A DNA stretch of 64,000 nucleotides from Streptomyces sp. JB150 (GTDB taxonomy: Bacteria > Actinomycetota > Actinomycetes > Streptomycetales > Streptomycetaceae). Position numbers and translations under genes: made by a program. The stretch is from NCBI RefSeq assembly GCF_011193355.1, contig NZ_CP049780.1, forward strand, positions 4,785,522-4,849,521, in the 5' to 3' direction. Below are positions 16,495-25,506 of this stretch, one piece after another; within the stretch, counting starts at the first letter, position 1, and every line of letters starts with the position of its first letter. Under the pieces are notes generated by a model. That model saw nothing but the letters and a program-made list of their open reading frames with translations, searched no databases and was not told the DNA's origin.

Positions 16495-18078
16495 TCACAC
16501 GGGCGTCCTGCGCACCGAGCGGCCCGCCAGGACGTCCGTGCGCCGCCCGTCCTCGATCACGAACCGGCCGTCCACCAGAACGTGGGGGATGCCCGTCGGC
16601 AGCGTGCGCGGACGCTCGTACGTCGATCCGGCCGCCACCGTGGCCGGGTCGAACAGCACCAGGTCCGCCCGGTACCCCTCGCGCACCACGCCCCGGTCCG
16701 GCAGCCGCAGCCGGGCCGCCGGGCGGGAGGTGAGGTGGGCGACGCACTCCTCCAGGGACAGCACGCCCAGCTCGCGGACGTAGTGGCCGAGGTAGTGCGG
16801 GAAGGTGCCGTAGGCGCGCGGATGCGGCTTCGCGCCCTGGAGGATGCCGTCGGAGCCGCCGGTGTGGACGCGGTGGCGCATGATCGCCCGGACGTTCTCC
16901 TCGTGGCCGACGTGCTGAAGGATCGAGGTGGCCAGGCGGTCCTCCAGCAGCAACCGGCGGGCCGCCCCCCAGCCGTCCAGGCGGCGGCCGATCCAGCCGG
17001 CGAGCGCCGGGTCGCCGACCCCGGAGATCTCGATCGTGTGCCACTCCACCGGCACCCCGTGGCAGCCGTCCGACCCGGTGACCTCCAGGTGGTGGCGGAT
17101 CCGCTCGGCCGTCGCGTCGTCCGCCAGCCGGGCGAGCGCCGCGTCCGGGCCGCCCTCGCCCGCCCAGCTCGGCAGCAGCGCCGCGAGCGTGGTGCTGCCG
17201 GGCGTGTAGGGGTAGGTGTCGAGGCTGATGTCCGCGCCCGCCGCCAGCGCCTCGTCCAGCAGCGCCAGCAGCTCGGGCGCGCGGCCCTCATTGACCCCGA
17301 AGTTCATGGTGGCGTGCGCCAGGTGCAGCGCGCAGCCCGCCTCCCGGGCGAGCGCCACCATCTCCGCGTACGCCTCCAGCGCGCCCGCCCCGTAGGAGCG
17401 GTGGTGCGGGCAGTAGTAGCCGCCGTACGACGCCACCACCCGGCACAGCTCGGTCAGTTCGGCGTCCTTCGCGTACATGCCCGGCGTGTACGTCAGCCCG
17501 GACGACATGCCGACCGCACCCTGCTCCAGGCCCTCGGCGACCAGCCGGCGCATCCGGTCCAGCTCGGCCGGGGTCGCCTCGCGGTCCTCCCAGCCGACGG
17601 CGAGCGCGCGGACCGTGCCCTGGGGGATCAGGTAGGCCGCGTTGACGGCGATGCCCCCGTCCAGCCGGTCCAGGTACTCGCCGACCGACCGCCAGTCGAA
17701 GTCGATGTCGTCGCCGGAGCCGTTCCAGCCGGTGATCGCGCGGCGCACCCCGTCGAGGGTCCGGTCGTCGACCGGCGCGTACGACAGCCCGTCCTGGCCG
17801 ATCACCTCCAGCGTCACGCCCTGCGCGGCCTTCGCGCTGTGGTCGGGGTCGCGCAGCAGCGCCAGGTCGCTGTGGGCGTGCATGTCGATGAAGCCGGGGG
17901 CGAGGACCAGGCCCTCGGCGTCCAGTTCCCGCATCGCCGACGGGCGCTGGCAACCGGCCGCCGCGGCCTCCTTGACGATCGACACGATCCGGCCGCCGTC
18001 CACCACCACGTCGGCGCGGTAGGACGGCGCGCCGGTGCCGTCGACGACCTCCGCGTCCCGGATGACGAGATCTTCCAC
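16495..18078 (-). CDS. N-acyl-D-amino-acid deacylase (D-aminoacylase)
   Basis: 527 residues from GTG 18078 (GGGGG upstream, 11 bp after the preceding gene). Amidohydrolase-superfamily protein: the metal-binding H-x-H is His67/His69 in GFIDMHAHSDLALL, with further family blocks (MSSGLTYTPGMYAKD, YYCPHHRSYG, ADISLDTYPYTPGSTTLAALLP, RAIMRHRVHTGGSDG, DLVLFDPATV). It removes the acyl group from N-acyl-D-amino acids in the cytosol. Being cotranscribed with a PLP-dependent D-amino-acid deaminase fits a pathway from N-acyl-D-amino acid to keto acid. The N-terminal extension of the open frame beyond the GTG overlaps the upstream gene and is not coding. Confidence 0.88.
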   Translation of the reverse strand: MEDLVIRDAEVVDGTGAPSYRADVVVDGGRIVSIVKEAAAAGCQRPSAMRELDAEGLVLAPGFIDMHAHSDLALLRDPDHSAKAAQGVTLEVIGQDGLSYAPVDDRTLDGVRRAITGWNGSGDDIDFDWRSVGEYLDRLDGGIAVNAAYLIPQGTVRALAVGWEDREATPAELDRMRRLVAEGLEQGAVGMSSGLTYTPGMYAKDAELTELCRVVASYGGYYCPHHRSYGAGALEAYAEMVALAREAGCALHLAHATMNFGVNEGRAPELLALLDEALAAGADISLDTYPYTPGSTTLAALLPSWAGEGGPDAALARLADDATAERIRHHLEVTGSDGCHGVPVEWHTIEISGVGDPALAGWIGRRLDGWGAARRLLLEDRLATSILQHVGHEENVRAIMRHRVHTGGSDGILQGAKPHPRAYGTFPHYLGHYVRELGVLSLEECVAHLTSRPAARLRLPDRGVVREGYRADLVLFDPATVAAGSTYERPRTLPTGIPHVLVDGRFVIEDGRRTDVLAGRSVRRTPV

Positions 18079-18089
18079 TGCCGGGCCCC

Positions 18090-19358
18090 CTAGAAGAACG
18101 TGCGGACGTAGTCGACGACCGTGCCGTCGGCCTCGGCCACCGGGATCAGCTGCCACTTGTCGAACGACGTGCACGGGTGGGACAGCCCGAGGCCGACCCA
18201 GTCGCCGACCTCCAGGTCCGCCTCCGGTGAGGTGCGCAGCCAGGCGTGCTGGTCGGACAGGCCCGTCACCTCGATCCCGGCGGCCGGGCGCTCGGTGCCG
18301 CCGCGGCGCACCACGCGGGCGACCGGCAGGTCCAGGTCGTGGGCCGCGTCCCGCTTGCCCGCGTTGACGAAGGCCTGCTCGGCCGTGGGCCGCGACACCA
18401 CCTGCGCCCACAGCCGGAACGCGGGCTCCAGCGCGCCCTCCCCGGGCATCCGGGTGAACGGGGTCAGCCGGCGGTAGTGGCCGTCGTCATGCGAGACGTA
18501 CGCCCCGGAGCGCAGCAGCTTCAGCACCGGCGCGGACAGTTCGGGGAGCGCGGCGAAGGCGTCGGCCACCGCGTCGAACCAGGCGCTGCCGCCCGCGCTC
18601 ACCACGATCTCGTCCAGCCCCGCGAACCGGCCCGCCTTGTCGAACTCCACGGCCAGCGCGACCAGCCGGTCCAGCCACGCCCGCACCCGCTCCGGTGTCG
18701 CCCGCGGCACCTCGCCCTCGTACCCGGCGACCCCGGCCAGGCGCAGCGTCCGGGCGGCGGCCACCGCGTCCGCGACCCGGGCGCACTCCGCCTCCGTGCG
18801 CACCCCCGTCCGGGCGCCCTCGCCCGCGGCCAGCTCCACGACCACGTCCACCGGGCGGGGCGCGCCGGCCTCCGCCAGCGCCGCGTCCATCAGCTCCACG
18901 CCGCGCACCGAGTCGGCGTAGCAGACGAAGCGGAACGCCGGGTCGGCCAGCTCGGCGGCCAGCCAGCGCAGGGCCGCCGCGTCCACCAGCTCGTTCGCCA
19001 GGAACACCCGCCGCACGCCGAACGCCCGCGCCACCCGCACCTGGTGCGGCACCGCGAGCGTGATGCCCCAGGCGCCGTGCTCGATCTGGCGGGCGAACAG
19101 CTGCGGCGCCATGGAGGTCTTGCCGTGCGGGGCGAAGGCCAGGCCGTGCCGCTGGGTGTACGCGGCCATCAGCCGCAGGTTGTGCTCCAGGTGCTCGGCG
19201 GACAGCGCCAGGACGGGGGTGGTGAAGCCGCCGGTGAACAGGTTGCGGCGCTGGGCGGCCAGCTCGCCGACGGTGAGCCCGTCGGCGTCCGGCGGGAGGC
19301 CCCGGAAGCGGTGGTCGACGCGTTCGTCCGAGAGCCGGGCGAGGGCTTCGCTGCTCAT
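18090..19358 (-). CDS. PLP-dependent amino acid deaminase (D-threonine aldolase-like, alanine racemase fold)
   Basis: 422 residues from ATG 19358 (GGAGG seven bases upstream). Belongs to the alanine-racemase N-terminal TIM-barrel/D-threonine aldolase family: Lys80 in FAPHGKTSMAPQ is the expected PLP lysine, and the C-terminal block LSDQHAWLRTS...LSHPCTSFDKWQ carries the family's metal-binding His/Cys pair (H in QHAWL, C in HPCTSF). Such proteins act as D-serine/D-amino-acid ammonia-lyases or deaminases. It is the first gene of a two-gene operon with the D-aminoacylase and is divergent from the kinase-IclR-RidA-GntP operon. Exact substrate is inferred from context. Confidence 0.85.
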   Translation of the reverse strand: MSSEALARLSDERVDHRFRGLPPDADGLTVGELAAQRRNLFTGGFTTPVLALSAEHLEHNLRLMAAYTQRHGLAFAPHGKTSMAPQLFARQIEHGAWGITLAVPHQVRVARAFGVRRVFLANELVDAAALRWLAAELADPAFRFVCYADSVRGVELMDAALAEAGAPRPVDVVVELAAGEGARTGVRTEAECARVADAVAAARTLRLAGVAGYEGEVPRATPERVRAWLDRLVALAVEFDKAGRFAGLDEIVVSAGGSAWFDAVADAFAALPELSAPVLKLLRSGAYVSHDDGHYRRLTPFTRMPGEGALEPAFRLWAQVVSRPTAEQAFVNAGKRDAAHDLDLPVARVVRRGGTERPAAGIEVTGLSDQHAWLRTSPEADLEVGDWVGLGLSHPCTSFDKWQLIPVAEADGTVVDYVRTFF

Positions 19359-19378
19359 GAAGAGCCTCCGATCAGGTG

Positions 19379-19397
19379 CGTTGCGCATTCTGCAACG
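19379..19397. promoter_or_regulatory. Inverted repeat CGTTGC-N7-GCAACG, probable IclR operator
   Basis: A perfect 6-bp inverted repeat in the 138-bp gap between the divergent deaminase and kinase operons. Because an IclR-type regulator is encoded in the kinase operon, this is the natural candidate for its binding site. Confidence 0.5.
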
Positions 19398-19496
19398 TCC
19401 ATTGCGTATGTCGCTTACCGCTGTCTAACATCTCGGCGAACGCGGGGTCAACGGATCCGCCACCGCCCTGAGCGACACCGAGGAGCTACGACGATC

Positions 19497-20531
19497 GTGA
19501 CCACCGACGGACTGTGCAACGCCCCCGGCGTCGTGGACGTCGTCGCGCTCGGCGAGTCCATGGTCACCTTCCTGCCCTCCCGCCCCGGCCGTCTCGCCGA
19601 CGTGCCGTCCTTCGACCGGGCCATCGGCGGCGCCGAGTCCAACGTGGCCTGCATGCTGGCCGCCGCCGGACACTCCGCCCGGTGGGTCAGCCGGGTCGGC
19701 GCCGACGGGTTCGGCGACCACCTGGTCGAGACGATCGGCGCGTACGGCGTCGACGTGACCTCCGTACGCCGCGACCCCGCGCGCCCGACCGGCGTGTACT
19801 TCCGCACCGCGGGCGACCGCGCCACCGACGCCCACGAGGTGGCCTACTACCGGGCCGGATCGGCGGCGTCCGCGATGTCCGTGACCGGCGTCGACCTGAG
19901 CGCCGTACGGGCCGGGCGGATCCTGCACCTGTCCGGCATCACCGCGGCGCTCTCCGACGGCTGCCGCGAGCTGCTGCGCACACTCACCGCGCCCCGCCCC
20001 GGCCGACCCCTCGTCTCCTTCGACGTCAACCACCGCCCCGGCCTGTGGCCGCACCCCGGCGGGCCCGCCCTGCTGAAAGACCTCGCCCGCCGCGCCGACC
20101 TCGTCTTCGTCGGCGAGGACGAGGCCTGGGGACTGACCGGCCCCGAGGAGATCCGCGCCGCGCTGCCCGAACCCGAGGTGCTCGTCGTCAAGCAGGGCCC
20201 GGCGGGCGCCACCGCGTTCCACGGACCCCACGCCACCTTCGTCCCCGCCCTCACCGTGGACGTCGTCGCCGCCGTGGGCGCCGGAGACGCCTTCGCCGCC
20301 GGGTTCCTCTCCGCCACCCTGCGCGGACTGCCCCCGCGGGACCGCCTGCGCCACGGCCACCTGTGGGCCGCCGCCGCCCTCACCGCCCCCGGCGACCTCG
20401 CCGCACCCCCCGCCCGCGACCACGCCGACCGGCTCGCCGCCCTCGACGACACCGCGTGGGGGAGACTTCGACTCGGCCCCGGCTGGACAGCCGGCACCCA
20501 GGGGGCCGAGGAGGAGGTACGTACGCCATGA
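19497..20531 (+). CDS. PfkB-family sugar kinase (2-keto-3-deoxygluconate kinase-like)
   Basis: 344 residues from GTG 19497 (GAGGAG about 11 bases upstream). Ribokinase/PfkB fold: the N-terminal GGAESNVACMLAAAG, central SFDVNHRPGLWP and VFVGEDEAWGLTG, and the C-terminal VAAVGAGDAFAAGFL with the catalytic Asp of the GAGD motif. Closest in pattern to KDG kinases. It phosphorylates a sugar acid or similar compound with ATP. Its stop overlaps the IclR start by 4 bp (ATGA). Its presence in a D-amino-acid module is odd: either the GntP permease/kinase pair handles a sugar acid, or the kinase acts on an amino-acid-derived hydroxy acid. Confidence 0.85.
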   Translation: MTTDGLCNAPGVVDVVALGESMVTFLPSRPGRLADVPSFDRAIGGAESNVACMLAAAGHSARWVSRVGADGFGDHLVETIGAYGVDVTSVRRDPARPTGVYFRTAGDRATDAHEVAYYRAGSAASAMSVTGVDLSAVRAGRILHLSGITAALSDGCRELLRTLTAPRPGRPLVSFDVNHRPGLWPHPGGPALLKDLARRADLVFVGEDEAWGLTGPEEIRAALPEPEVLVVKQGPAGATAFHGPHATFVPALTVDVVAAVGAGDAFAAGFLSATLRGLPPRDRLRHGHLWAAAALTAPGDLAAPPARDHADRLAALDDTAWGRLRLGPGWTAGTQGAEEEVRTP

Positions 20532-21289
20532 GCCAGACCGTCGACCGCGCGCTGAGCATCCTGCCGCTGCTCGCCGAGGGACCCGCCGACCTCGGACAGG
20601 TCGCCGACCGCCTCGGCGTGCACAAGTCCACCGCCCTCAGGCTGCTGCGCACCCTGAACGAGCACGGCTTCGTCTACCGCCAGTCCGACCAGCGCTACCG
20701 GCTCGGCGCCCGGCTGTTCGCCCTCGCCCAGGAGGCGATGGAGAACCTGGACATCCGCGAGATCGCCCACCCGCACCTCGTCCGCCTCAACGAACAGTGC
20801 GGGCACACCGTGCACCTCGCGGTGTACGAGGACGACGAGGTCCTCTACATCGACAAGGTGGAGAGCCGCTACCCGGTCCGCATGTACTCGCGGATCGGCA
20901 AACCGGTCGCCATCACCGTCGCCGCCGTCGCCAAGCTGCTCCTCGCCGACCTGCCCGAACCCGAGCGGCGCGCGGTCGCGGAGAAGCTCGACTACCCCCT
21001 GTACACGGCCCGTTCGACGCCGAACGCCGAGGCCTTCCTCGCGGAGCTGGCCAAGGTGCGCGAACAGGGCTGGGCCACCGACCTCGGCGGCCACGAGGAG
21101 TCCATCAACTGCGTCGCCGCGCCCGTCCGCGGCGCCGACGGCCGGGTCGTCGCCGCCATGTCGGTCTCCGCGCCGAACGTCGTCGTCACCGCCGACGAAC
21201 TCCTCACCCTGCTCCCGCTGGTGCGCCGTACGGCGGAGGACATCAGCGGCGAGTACTCCGGAAGAACGCCAGTAAGGGACCCCGCATGA
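20528..21289 (+). CDS. IclR-family transcriptional regulator
   Basis: 253 residues from ATG 20528. N-terminal winged helix-turn-helix (VDRALSILPLLAEG, LGQVADRLGVHKSTALRLLRTL, GFVYRQSDQRYRLG) followed by the IclR effector-binding domain (VHLAVYEDDEVLYIDKVES, GWATDLGGHEESINCVAAPV). Coupled by 4-bp ATGA overlaps to the kinase before it and to ridA after it. It probably controls both this operon and the divergent deaminase operon through the inverted repeat at 19379-19397. The effector is likely a substrate of the pathway (sugar acid, D-amino acid or keto acid); which one cannot be told. Confidence 0.93.
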   Translation: MSQTVDRALSILPLLAEGPADLGQVADRLGVHKSTALRLLRTLNEHGFVYRQSDQRYRLGARLFALAQEAMENLDIREIAHPHLVRLNEQCGHTVHLAVYEDDEVLYIDKVESRYPVRMYSRIGKPVAITVAAVAKLLLADLPEPERRAVAEKLDYPLYTARSTPNAEAFLAELAKVREQGWATDLGGHEESINCVAAPVRGADGRVVAAMSVSAPNVVVTADELLTLLPLVRRTAEDISGEYSGRTPVRDPA

Positions 21290-21696
21290 CGGACAAGACC
21301 GCACTCACCCCCAAGACCCACACCACCCCGCCCGCGAGGTTCTCGCACGGCGTCAGGAAGGGCAACATCCTCCAGGTCGCCGGCCAGGTCGGCTTCCTCC
21401 CCGCCGAGGAGGGCAAGCCCCCGACGCCCGCCGGCCCCACCCTGCGCGAGCAGACCCTCCAGACCCTCGCCAACGTCAAGTCCGTCCTTGAGGAGGGCGG
21501 CGCGAGCTGGGACGACGTGTTGATGATCCGCGTCTACCTCACGGACGTGGACCACTTCGCCGAGATGAACGAGATCTACAACGCCTACTTCGAGGATCAG
21601 GGCCTCACCCAGCCCCCGGCCGCCCGCACGACGGTCTACGTCGGCCTGCCCGCCGGCCTGCTCATCGAGATCGACGCGCTCGCCGTCCTCGGCTGA
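21286..21696 (+). CDS. RidA-family enamine/imine deaminase
   Basis: 136 residues from ATG 21286. YjgF/YER057c/UK114 fold: GNILQVAGQVGF, TLREQTLQTLANVKSVLEEGGAS, VYLTDVDHFAEMNEIYNAYF, and Arg114 in PPAARTTVYVGLP, matching the conserved substrate-binding arginine. RidA hydrolyses reactive 2-aminoacrylate/imine products of PLP enzymes to keto acids and ammonia in the cytosol. That role fits the deaminase encoded on the opposite strand. It is the third gene of the operon, with a 113-bp gap before the permease. Confidence 0.93.
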   Translation: MTDKTALTPKTHTTPPARFSHGVRKGNILQVAGQVGFLPAEEGKPPTPAGPTLREQTLQTLANVKSVLEEGGASWDDVLMIRVYLTDVDHFAEMNEIYNAYFEDQGLTQPPAARTTVYVGLPAGLLIEIDALAVLG

Positions 21697-21809
21697 CCCC
21701 TCCTCACCACCCGCACGCCGCACACGGCATGGTGTCCGCGCGTCCGCGGACGCCATGCCGCGATCCCCCCTGCCCGAAAGCAGTATGTACTTATCCAGAG
21801 GACCCCCTG

Positions 21810-23252
21810 ATGTCCCCTTCGTCCCCGCCCCACACCGGCGGCCTCCTGCTGCTCATCGACGGCACCGCCGGGCTGCTCACCGTCGCCGCCCTCGGCATCG
21901 CCCTGCTGCTGTTCCTCATCATCAAGGCGCGCCTGCAGCCGTTCGTTGCCCTGCTCGCCGTCTCCATAGCCGTCGGCCTGCTGGCCGGCCTGTCCGTCAC
22001 CGAACTCTTCGGCACCGTCCAGCGCTCCGACGCCGTCTCCACCATCGAGTCCGGCATGGGCGGCATCCTCGGCCACGTCGCCATCATCATCGGCCTGGGC
22101 ACCATGCTCGGCGCGATCCTCGAAGTCAGCGGCGGCGCCGAGGTGCTGGCCTCCCGGCTGCTGCACCTCTTCGGCGAGAAGCGCGCCCCGCTCGCCATGG
22201 GCCTGACCGGTCTCGTCTTCGGCATCCCGGTCTTCTTCGACGTCGGCATCTTCGTGCTCGCGCCGCTCGTCTACGCCGCCGCCAAGCGAAGCGGCAAGTC
22301 GATCCTGCTCTACTGCCTCCCGCTGCTCGCCGGCCTGTCCATGACCCACGCCTTCCTGCCCCCGCACCCCGGCCCCGTCGCCGCCGCCGGGCTGCTCCAC
22401 GTGGACCTCGGCTGGGTCATCCTCATGGGCGTCGTCTGCGGCATCCCCGCCGTCCTGGCCGCCTGGGCGTTCTCCGCGTGGATCGGCCGCCGCATCTTCG
22501 TGCCCGTCCCGCAGGACATGGTGGAGGCCGCGGAGGAGGCCAGGCGCGCGGTGCTCGCCGAGCGGGCCGCACCCCGCGAACAGCCGGTCGCCCTCGGTAC
22601 GGTCCTCGCCATCATCGGCACGCCGCTGATCCTGATTCTCGCCGCCACCTTCTCCTCGATCGCGCTCAGTCCCTCCACGCTCCGCTCGGTGATCGAGTTC
22701 TTCGGCCACCCCTTCGTGGCCCTCACCCTCGCCCTGCTCCTCGCGTACTACGTCCTCGGCATCCGCCGCGGCTGGTCCCGCAAGTCGCTGGAGACCGTGT
22801 CCACGTCCTCGCTGAAGCCGGTCGGCAACATCCTGCTCGTGGTCGGCGCGGGCGGCGTCTTCGGCGCCGTCCTCAAGGCGAGCGGGGTCGCCCAGGCCCT
22901 CTCGGACACCTTCGACGACGTCGGCCTGCCGGTGATCGCGCTGTCGTACCTGCTCTCCCTGGTGCTGCGCGTCGCCCAGGGCTCGGCCACCGTCGCCATC
23001 GTCACCACGGCCGGCATCGTCGCCCCGCTGCTCGCCGGCGGCGACCACTCCCAGGCCTTCGTCGCCCTGGTCATCATGGCCATCTCCACCGGGTCCATCT
23101 TCGCCTCGCACGTCAACGACGGCGGCTTCTGGATCGTCGCCAAGTACTTCGGGATCAGCGAGCGGGACACCCTGAGGACGTGGACCGTGCTGGAGTCGGT
23201 GCTGTCGCTGGCCGGGTTCGCGGTGGCGGCGGTGCTCAGCCTCTTCGTGTAG
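21810..23252 (+). CDS. GntP-family permease (gluconate/D-serine type)
   Basis: 480 residues from ATG 21810 (AGAGGA eight bases upstream). About 12 membrane helices; family blocks include GFGIPVFFDVGIFVLAPLV-like VFGIPVFFDVGIF, GLSMTHAFLPPHPGPVAAA, VAQGSATVAIVTTAG and SHVNDGGFWIVAKYFG. GntP proteins import gluconate, related sugar acids or D-serine (DsdX) by H+ symport. In this cluster a D-amino acid or sugar-acid substrate is plausible. The 113-bp gap after ridA contains no obvious hairpin, so it probably belongs to the same transcript. Confidence 0.92.
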   Translation: MSPSSPPHTGGLLLLIDGTAGLLTVAALGIALLLFLIIKARLQPFVALLAVSIAVGLLAGLSVTELFGTVQRSDAVSTIESGMGGILGHVAIIIGLGTMLGAILEVSGGAEVLASRLLHLFGEKRAPLAMGLTGLVFGIPVFFDVGIFVLAPLVYAAAKRSGKSILLYCLPLLAGLSMTHAFLPPHPGPVAAAGLLHVDLGWVILMGVVCGIPAVLAAWAFSAWIGRRIFVPVPQDMVEAAEEARRAVLAERAAPREQPVALGTVLAIIGTPLILILAATFSSIALSPSTLRSVIEFFGHPFVALTLALLLAYYVLGIRRGWSRKSLETVSTSSLKPVGNILLVVGAGGVFGAVLKASGVAQALSDTFDDVGLPVIALSYLLSLVLRVAQGSATVAIVTTAGIVAPLLAGGDHSQAFVALVIMAISTGSIFASHVNDGGFWIVAKYFGISERDTLRTWTVLESVLSLAGFAVAAVLSLFV

Positions 23253-23315
23253 GAAGACGGCCCCGCCGAACAGCCTGGCTGTCGCCCGCACAGCTCCGTC
23301 GTCCATACTTCCGCC

Positions 23316-23867
23316 GTGGAGCAGCGCATAGGACCCAGCATTCAGCCCCTGCAAGGCGCCGCGGCGGACCCGGCGTTCGTCCCCGGCATCACGGGCCCGC
23401 GCCCCGACGAGCCGGCACAGACGGCGACCGTCGCAGCGGAGGAGACGGCCGAGGCCGCGGCGGGGGAGGACACCGCCGAGAAGGCCGCCGTCGAAGCCGC
23501 CCCGGAAGCCGCCGAGGAGGTGACTGCCGAGGAGGTGACCGAGGAGGAACCCCCCGCCGACGGCCCCGTGTTCGAGGCCGCCGACCGGCGCGCCCGGATC
23601 GTCGCCGACGCCAGGGGCATCCGCCTCAGCCTCGACGAGGAGAGCTGCGACTTCCGCTGGGACGAGATCGGCGCGGTGGAGACCGAGACGGCCCGCTTCG
23701 GCAAGCGGTTCACCGTCACGGTGCACACCCCTGACCGGCGCTGGTACCCGATCGAGATCGAGGCGCCGGACAGGGCGCGCTTCGCGCAGTGGGAGTCACA
23801 GCTCGACGCGGTGCTGGACGCCTACTTCGAGGACGAGGCGCAGGAGAAGACGGACGAGGACGCCTAG
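23316..23867 (+). CDS. Conserved hypothetical with acidic linker and PH-like domain
   Basis: 183 residues from GTG 23316. Residues about 30-85 are Ala/Glu-rich and low-complexity ([21 protein letters not shown]), probably disordered. Residues about 88-165 form a compact beta-rich domain ([66 protein letters not shown]) that resembles a small pleckstrin-homology-like module. The same layout recurs in the protein at 30855-31274. The stop codon overlaps, tail to tail, that of the carboxypeptidase gene. Function unknown. Confidence 0.75.
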   Translation: MEQRIGPSIQPLQGAAADPAFVPGITGPRPDEPAQTATVAAEETAEAAAGEDTAEKAAVEAAPEAAEEVTAEEVTEEEPPADGPVFEAADRRARIVADARGIRLSLDEESCDFRWDEIGAVETETARFGKRFTVTVHTPDRRWYPIEIEAPDRARFAQWESQLDAVLDAYFEDEAQEKTDEDA

Positions 23868-25216
23868 CAGTACTGGGCTTCCTTGCCGATCGACCGGTAC
23901 ATGCAGTCCGCGTTCTCCAGCAGTTGCAGCACCGCGTCCCGGTTCCGTGAGGTCTCCCGCTCGATCACCTCGTCGGGCGGGTAGAACCCGCCTCCGGAGC
24001 TGGACCGCGGATACATCTCGAAGGTGTATCCGAAGATCTTGTGCGTGCCCCAGAGGTAGTCGTCGATCGACCCGTCGGTGATGTACAGGTCGCTGGACTG
24101 TTCCGGGGTGTAGCCGTTGCTGGCGGCCATCTTCTGCCCGACCGTGGCGAACGCGTTGCGGTCGTCGGCGGTCATGCCGGTGGTGGTGTCCGCGGTGGTG
24201 TAGCCGAACGGCCAGAGCACCAGCTCGCTGTAGGTGTGGAAGTCGATGCCCGCGGTGATCTGCTGCTTGCCGCCGACGACCCGGCTGCGCACGAAGTCCG
24301 CGACGACCTTGACCTCCTTGGCCGACTCGGGGGCCGAGCCGCGGTAGGTCTCGGAGGACGGCGAGCCGGAGGAGCCGCCGCAGCAGCCCCAGCGGTAGTT
24401 CCAGTTGCGGTTGAGGTCCGTACCGACGTACGACGAACCGGAGTTGGGCTGGCGGTTCTTGCGCCACGAGCGGTAGGAGCCGGAGGCGATGTCGTACTCG
24501 CCGCCGTCCGGGTTGAGGTCCGGGATGATCCAGATCTCGCGGCTGTTGACCAGGCCGGTGACGCGGGAGTCGGTGCCGTAGTCGCCGGTCAGCTCGCGCA
24601 GCAGGTAGAGCGCCATCTCGACGGTCAGGTGCTCGCGGGCGTGCTGGTGGTGGGTGAACAGCACCTCCGGCTCGGACTCGTCCGCGGAGACGTTGTCGCT
24701 GATCTTGATGGCGACGATGTTGCGCCCCTGGTACGAGGTGCCGATCGTGCGCTGGCTCGCGATGGACGGGTTCGCCGCGACGATCGAGTTGATCTCGGCC
24801 GTCATCTCCGCGTAGTTGTGGTAGCGCGAGTCGGCCGACGGGAAGTCGTAGAGCCGGATGTCGCCGGCCTTCGCCGAACGGTCCGGTACGGCGCCCAGCG
24901 CGGTGACGTCGTAGCCGAGCCGGCGCAGCTCGCGGATCTGGTCCGCGCGGCCGGAGACGACCACGCCGTGCCCGTGGACCTCGTCCACGGAGACGCCGGC
25001 CCGCTGCAACGCGGTGCGGTCCTCGGCCGTCGAGTGCAGATGGATCTCGTACTGGCGGATGTCGTCCGCCGAGGCGGCCGGTTTGGCCGCGCTGTCGGCG
25101 CTGGCGTCGCCCGCCGTCGCCGAGAGCGGAGCCGCGAGGGCGAGGGCGAGCAGACCGGCGAGCGCGGCGGCGCGTCTGCCGCCGCGGGCGCCCTGGCCGC
25201 GGATGCGGAGTCGCAT
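23864..25216 (-). CDS. Secreted M14-family zinc carboxypeptidase
   Basis: 450 residues from ATG 25216 (AAGGAGA five bases upstream). A signal peptide (basic RRAAA followed by [18 protein letters not shown]) leads to a propeptide-like region and an M14 domain. Zinc ligands H-x-x-E lie in [12 protein letters not shown] and the third ligand in [16 protein letters not shown]; the general-base glutamate is in YTFEMYPRS. Substrate-binding NRNWNYRWG is also present. It removes C-terminal residues from extracellular peptides. Monocistronic; its end overlaps the convergent hypothetical's stop by 4 bp. The 290-bp upstream region is shared with the divergent regulator. Confidence 0.92.
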   Translation of the reverse strand: MRLRIRGQGARGGRRAAALAGLLALALAAPLSATAGDASADSAAKPAASADDIRQYEIHLHSTAEDRTALQRAGVSVDEVHGHGVVVSGRADQIRELRRLGYDVTALGAVPDRSAKAGDIRLYDFPSADSRYHNYAEMTAEINSIVAANPSIASQRTIGTSYQGRNIVAIKISDNVSADESEPEVLFTHHQHAREHLTVEMALYLLRELTGDYGTDSRVTGLVNSREIWIIPDLNPDGGEYDIASGSYRSWRKNRQPNSGSSYVGTDLNRNWNYRWGCCGGSSGSPSSETYRGSAPESAKEVKVVADFVRSRVVGGKQQITAGIDFHTYSELVLWPFGYTTADTTTGMTADDRNAFATVGQKMAASNGYTPEQSSDLYITDGSIDDYLWGTHKIFGYTFEMYPRSSSGGGFYPPDEVIERETSRNRDAVLQLLENADCMYRSIGKEAQYC

Positions 25217-25506
25217 GAAGTCTCCTTGTTTCTCCAGGGATTCCGGGGTCTCCGGAAGTGGGGAGTGGAGCTGGGGGTGGTTCTTCCGTGCGACGTACGA
25301 CCTACTGGTGTGGGTGTGGCGCTCATGGTTCGCCCCATGGCATGAGCAGGTCAATAGCCGGTCCCGGGTGGATGTCCTGAACCAGGCGGAAAACGGCCGT
25401 GCAGTGTACGCGCGACGGCCCCCGCCGACGCCCGCCCCGGCAAAGTGCACCCGCGGGTGTGACCGATGCGTGCATATATGTGCCGACCGGGGAAGAGTGA
25501 AGGTCC

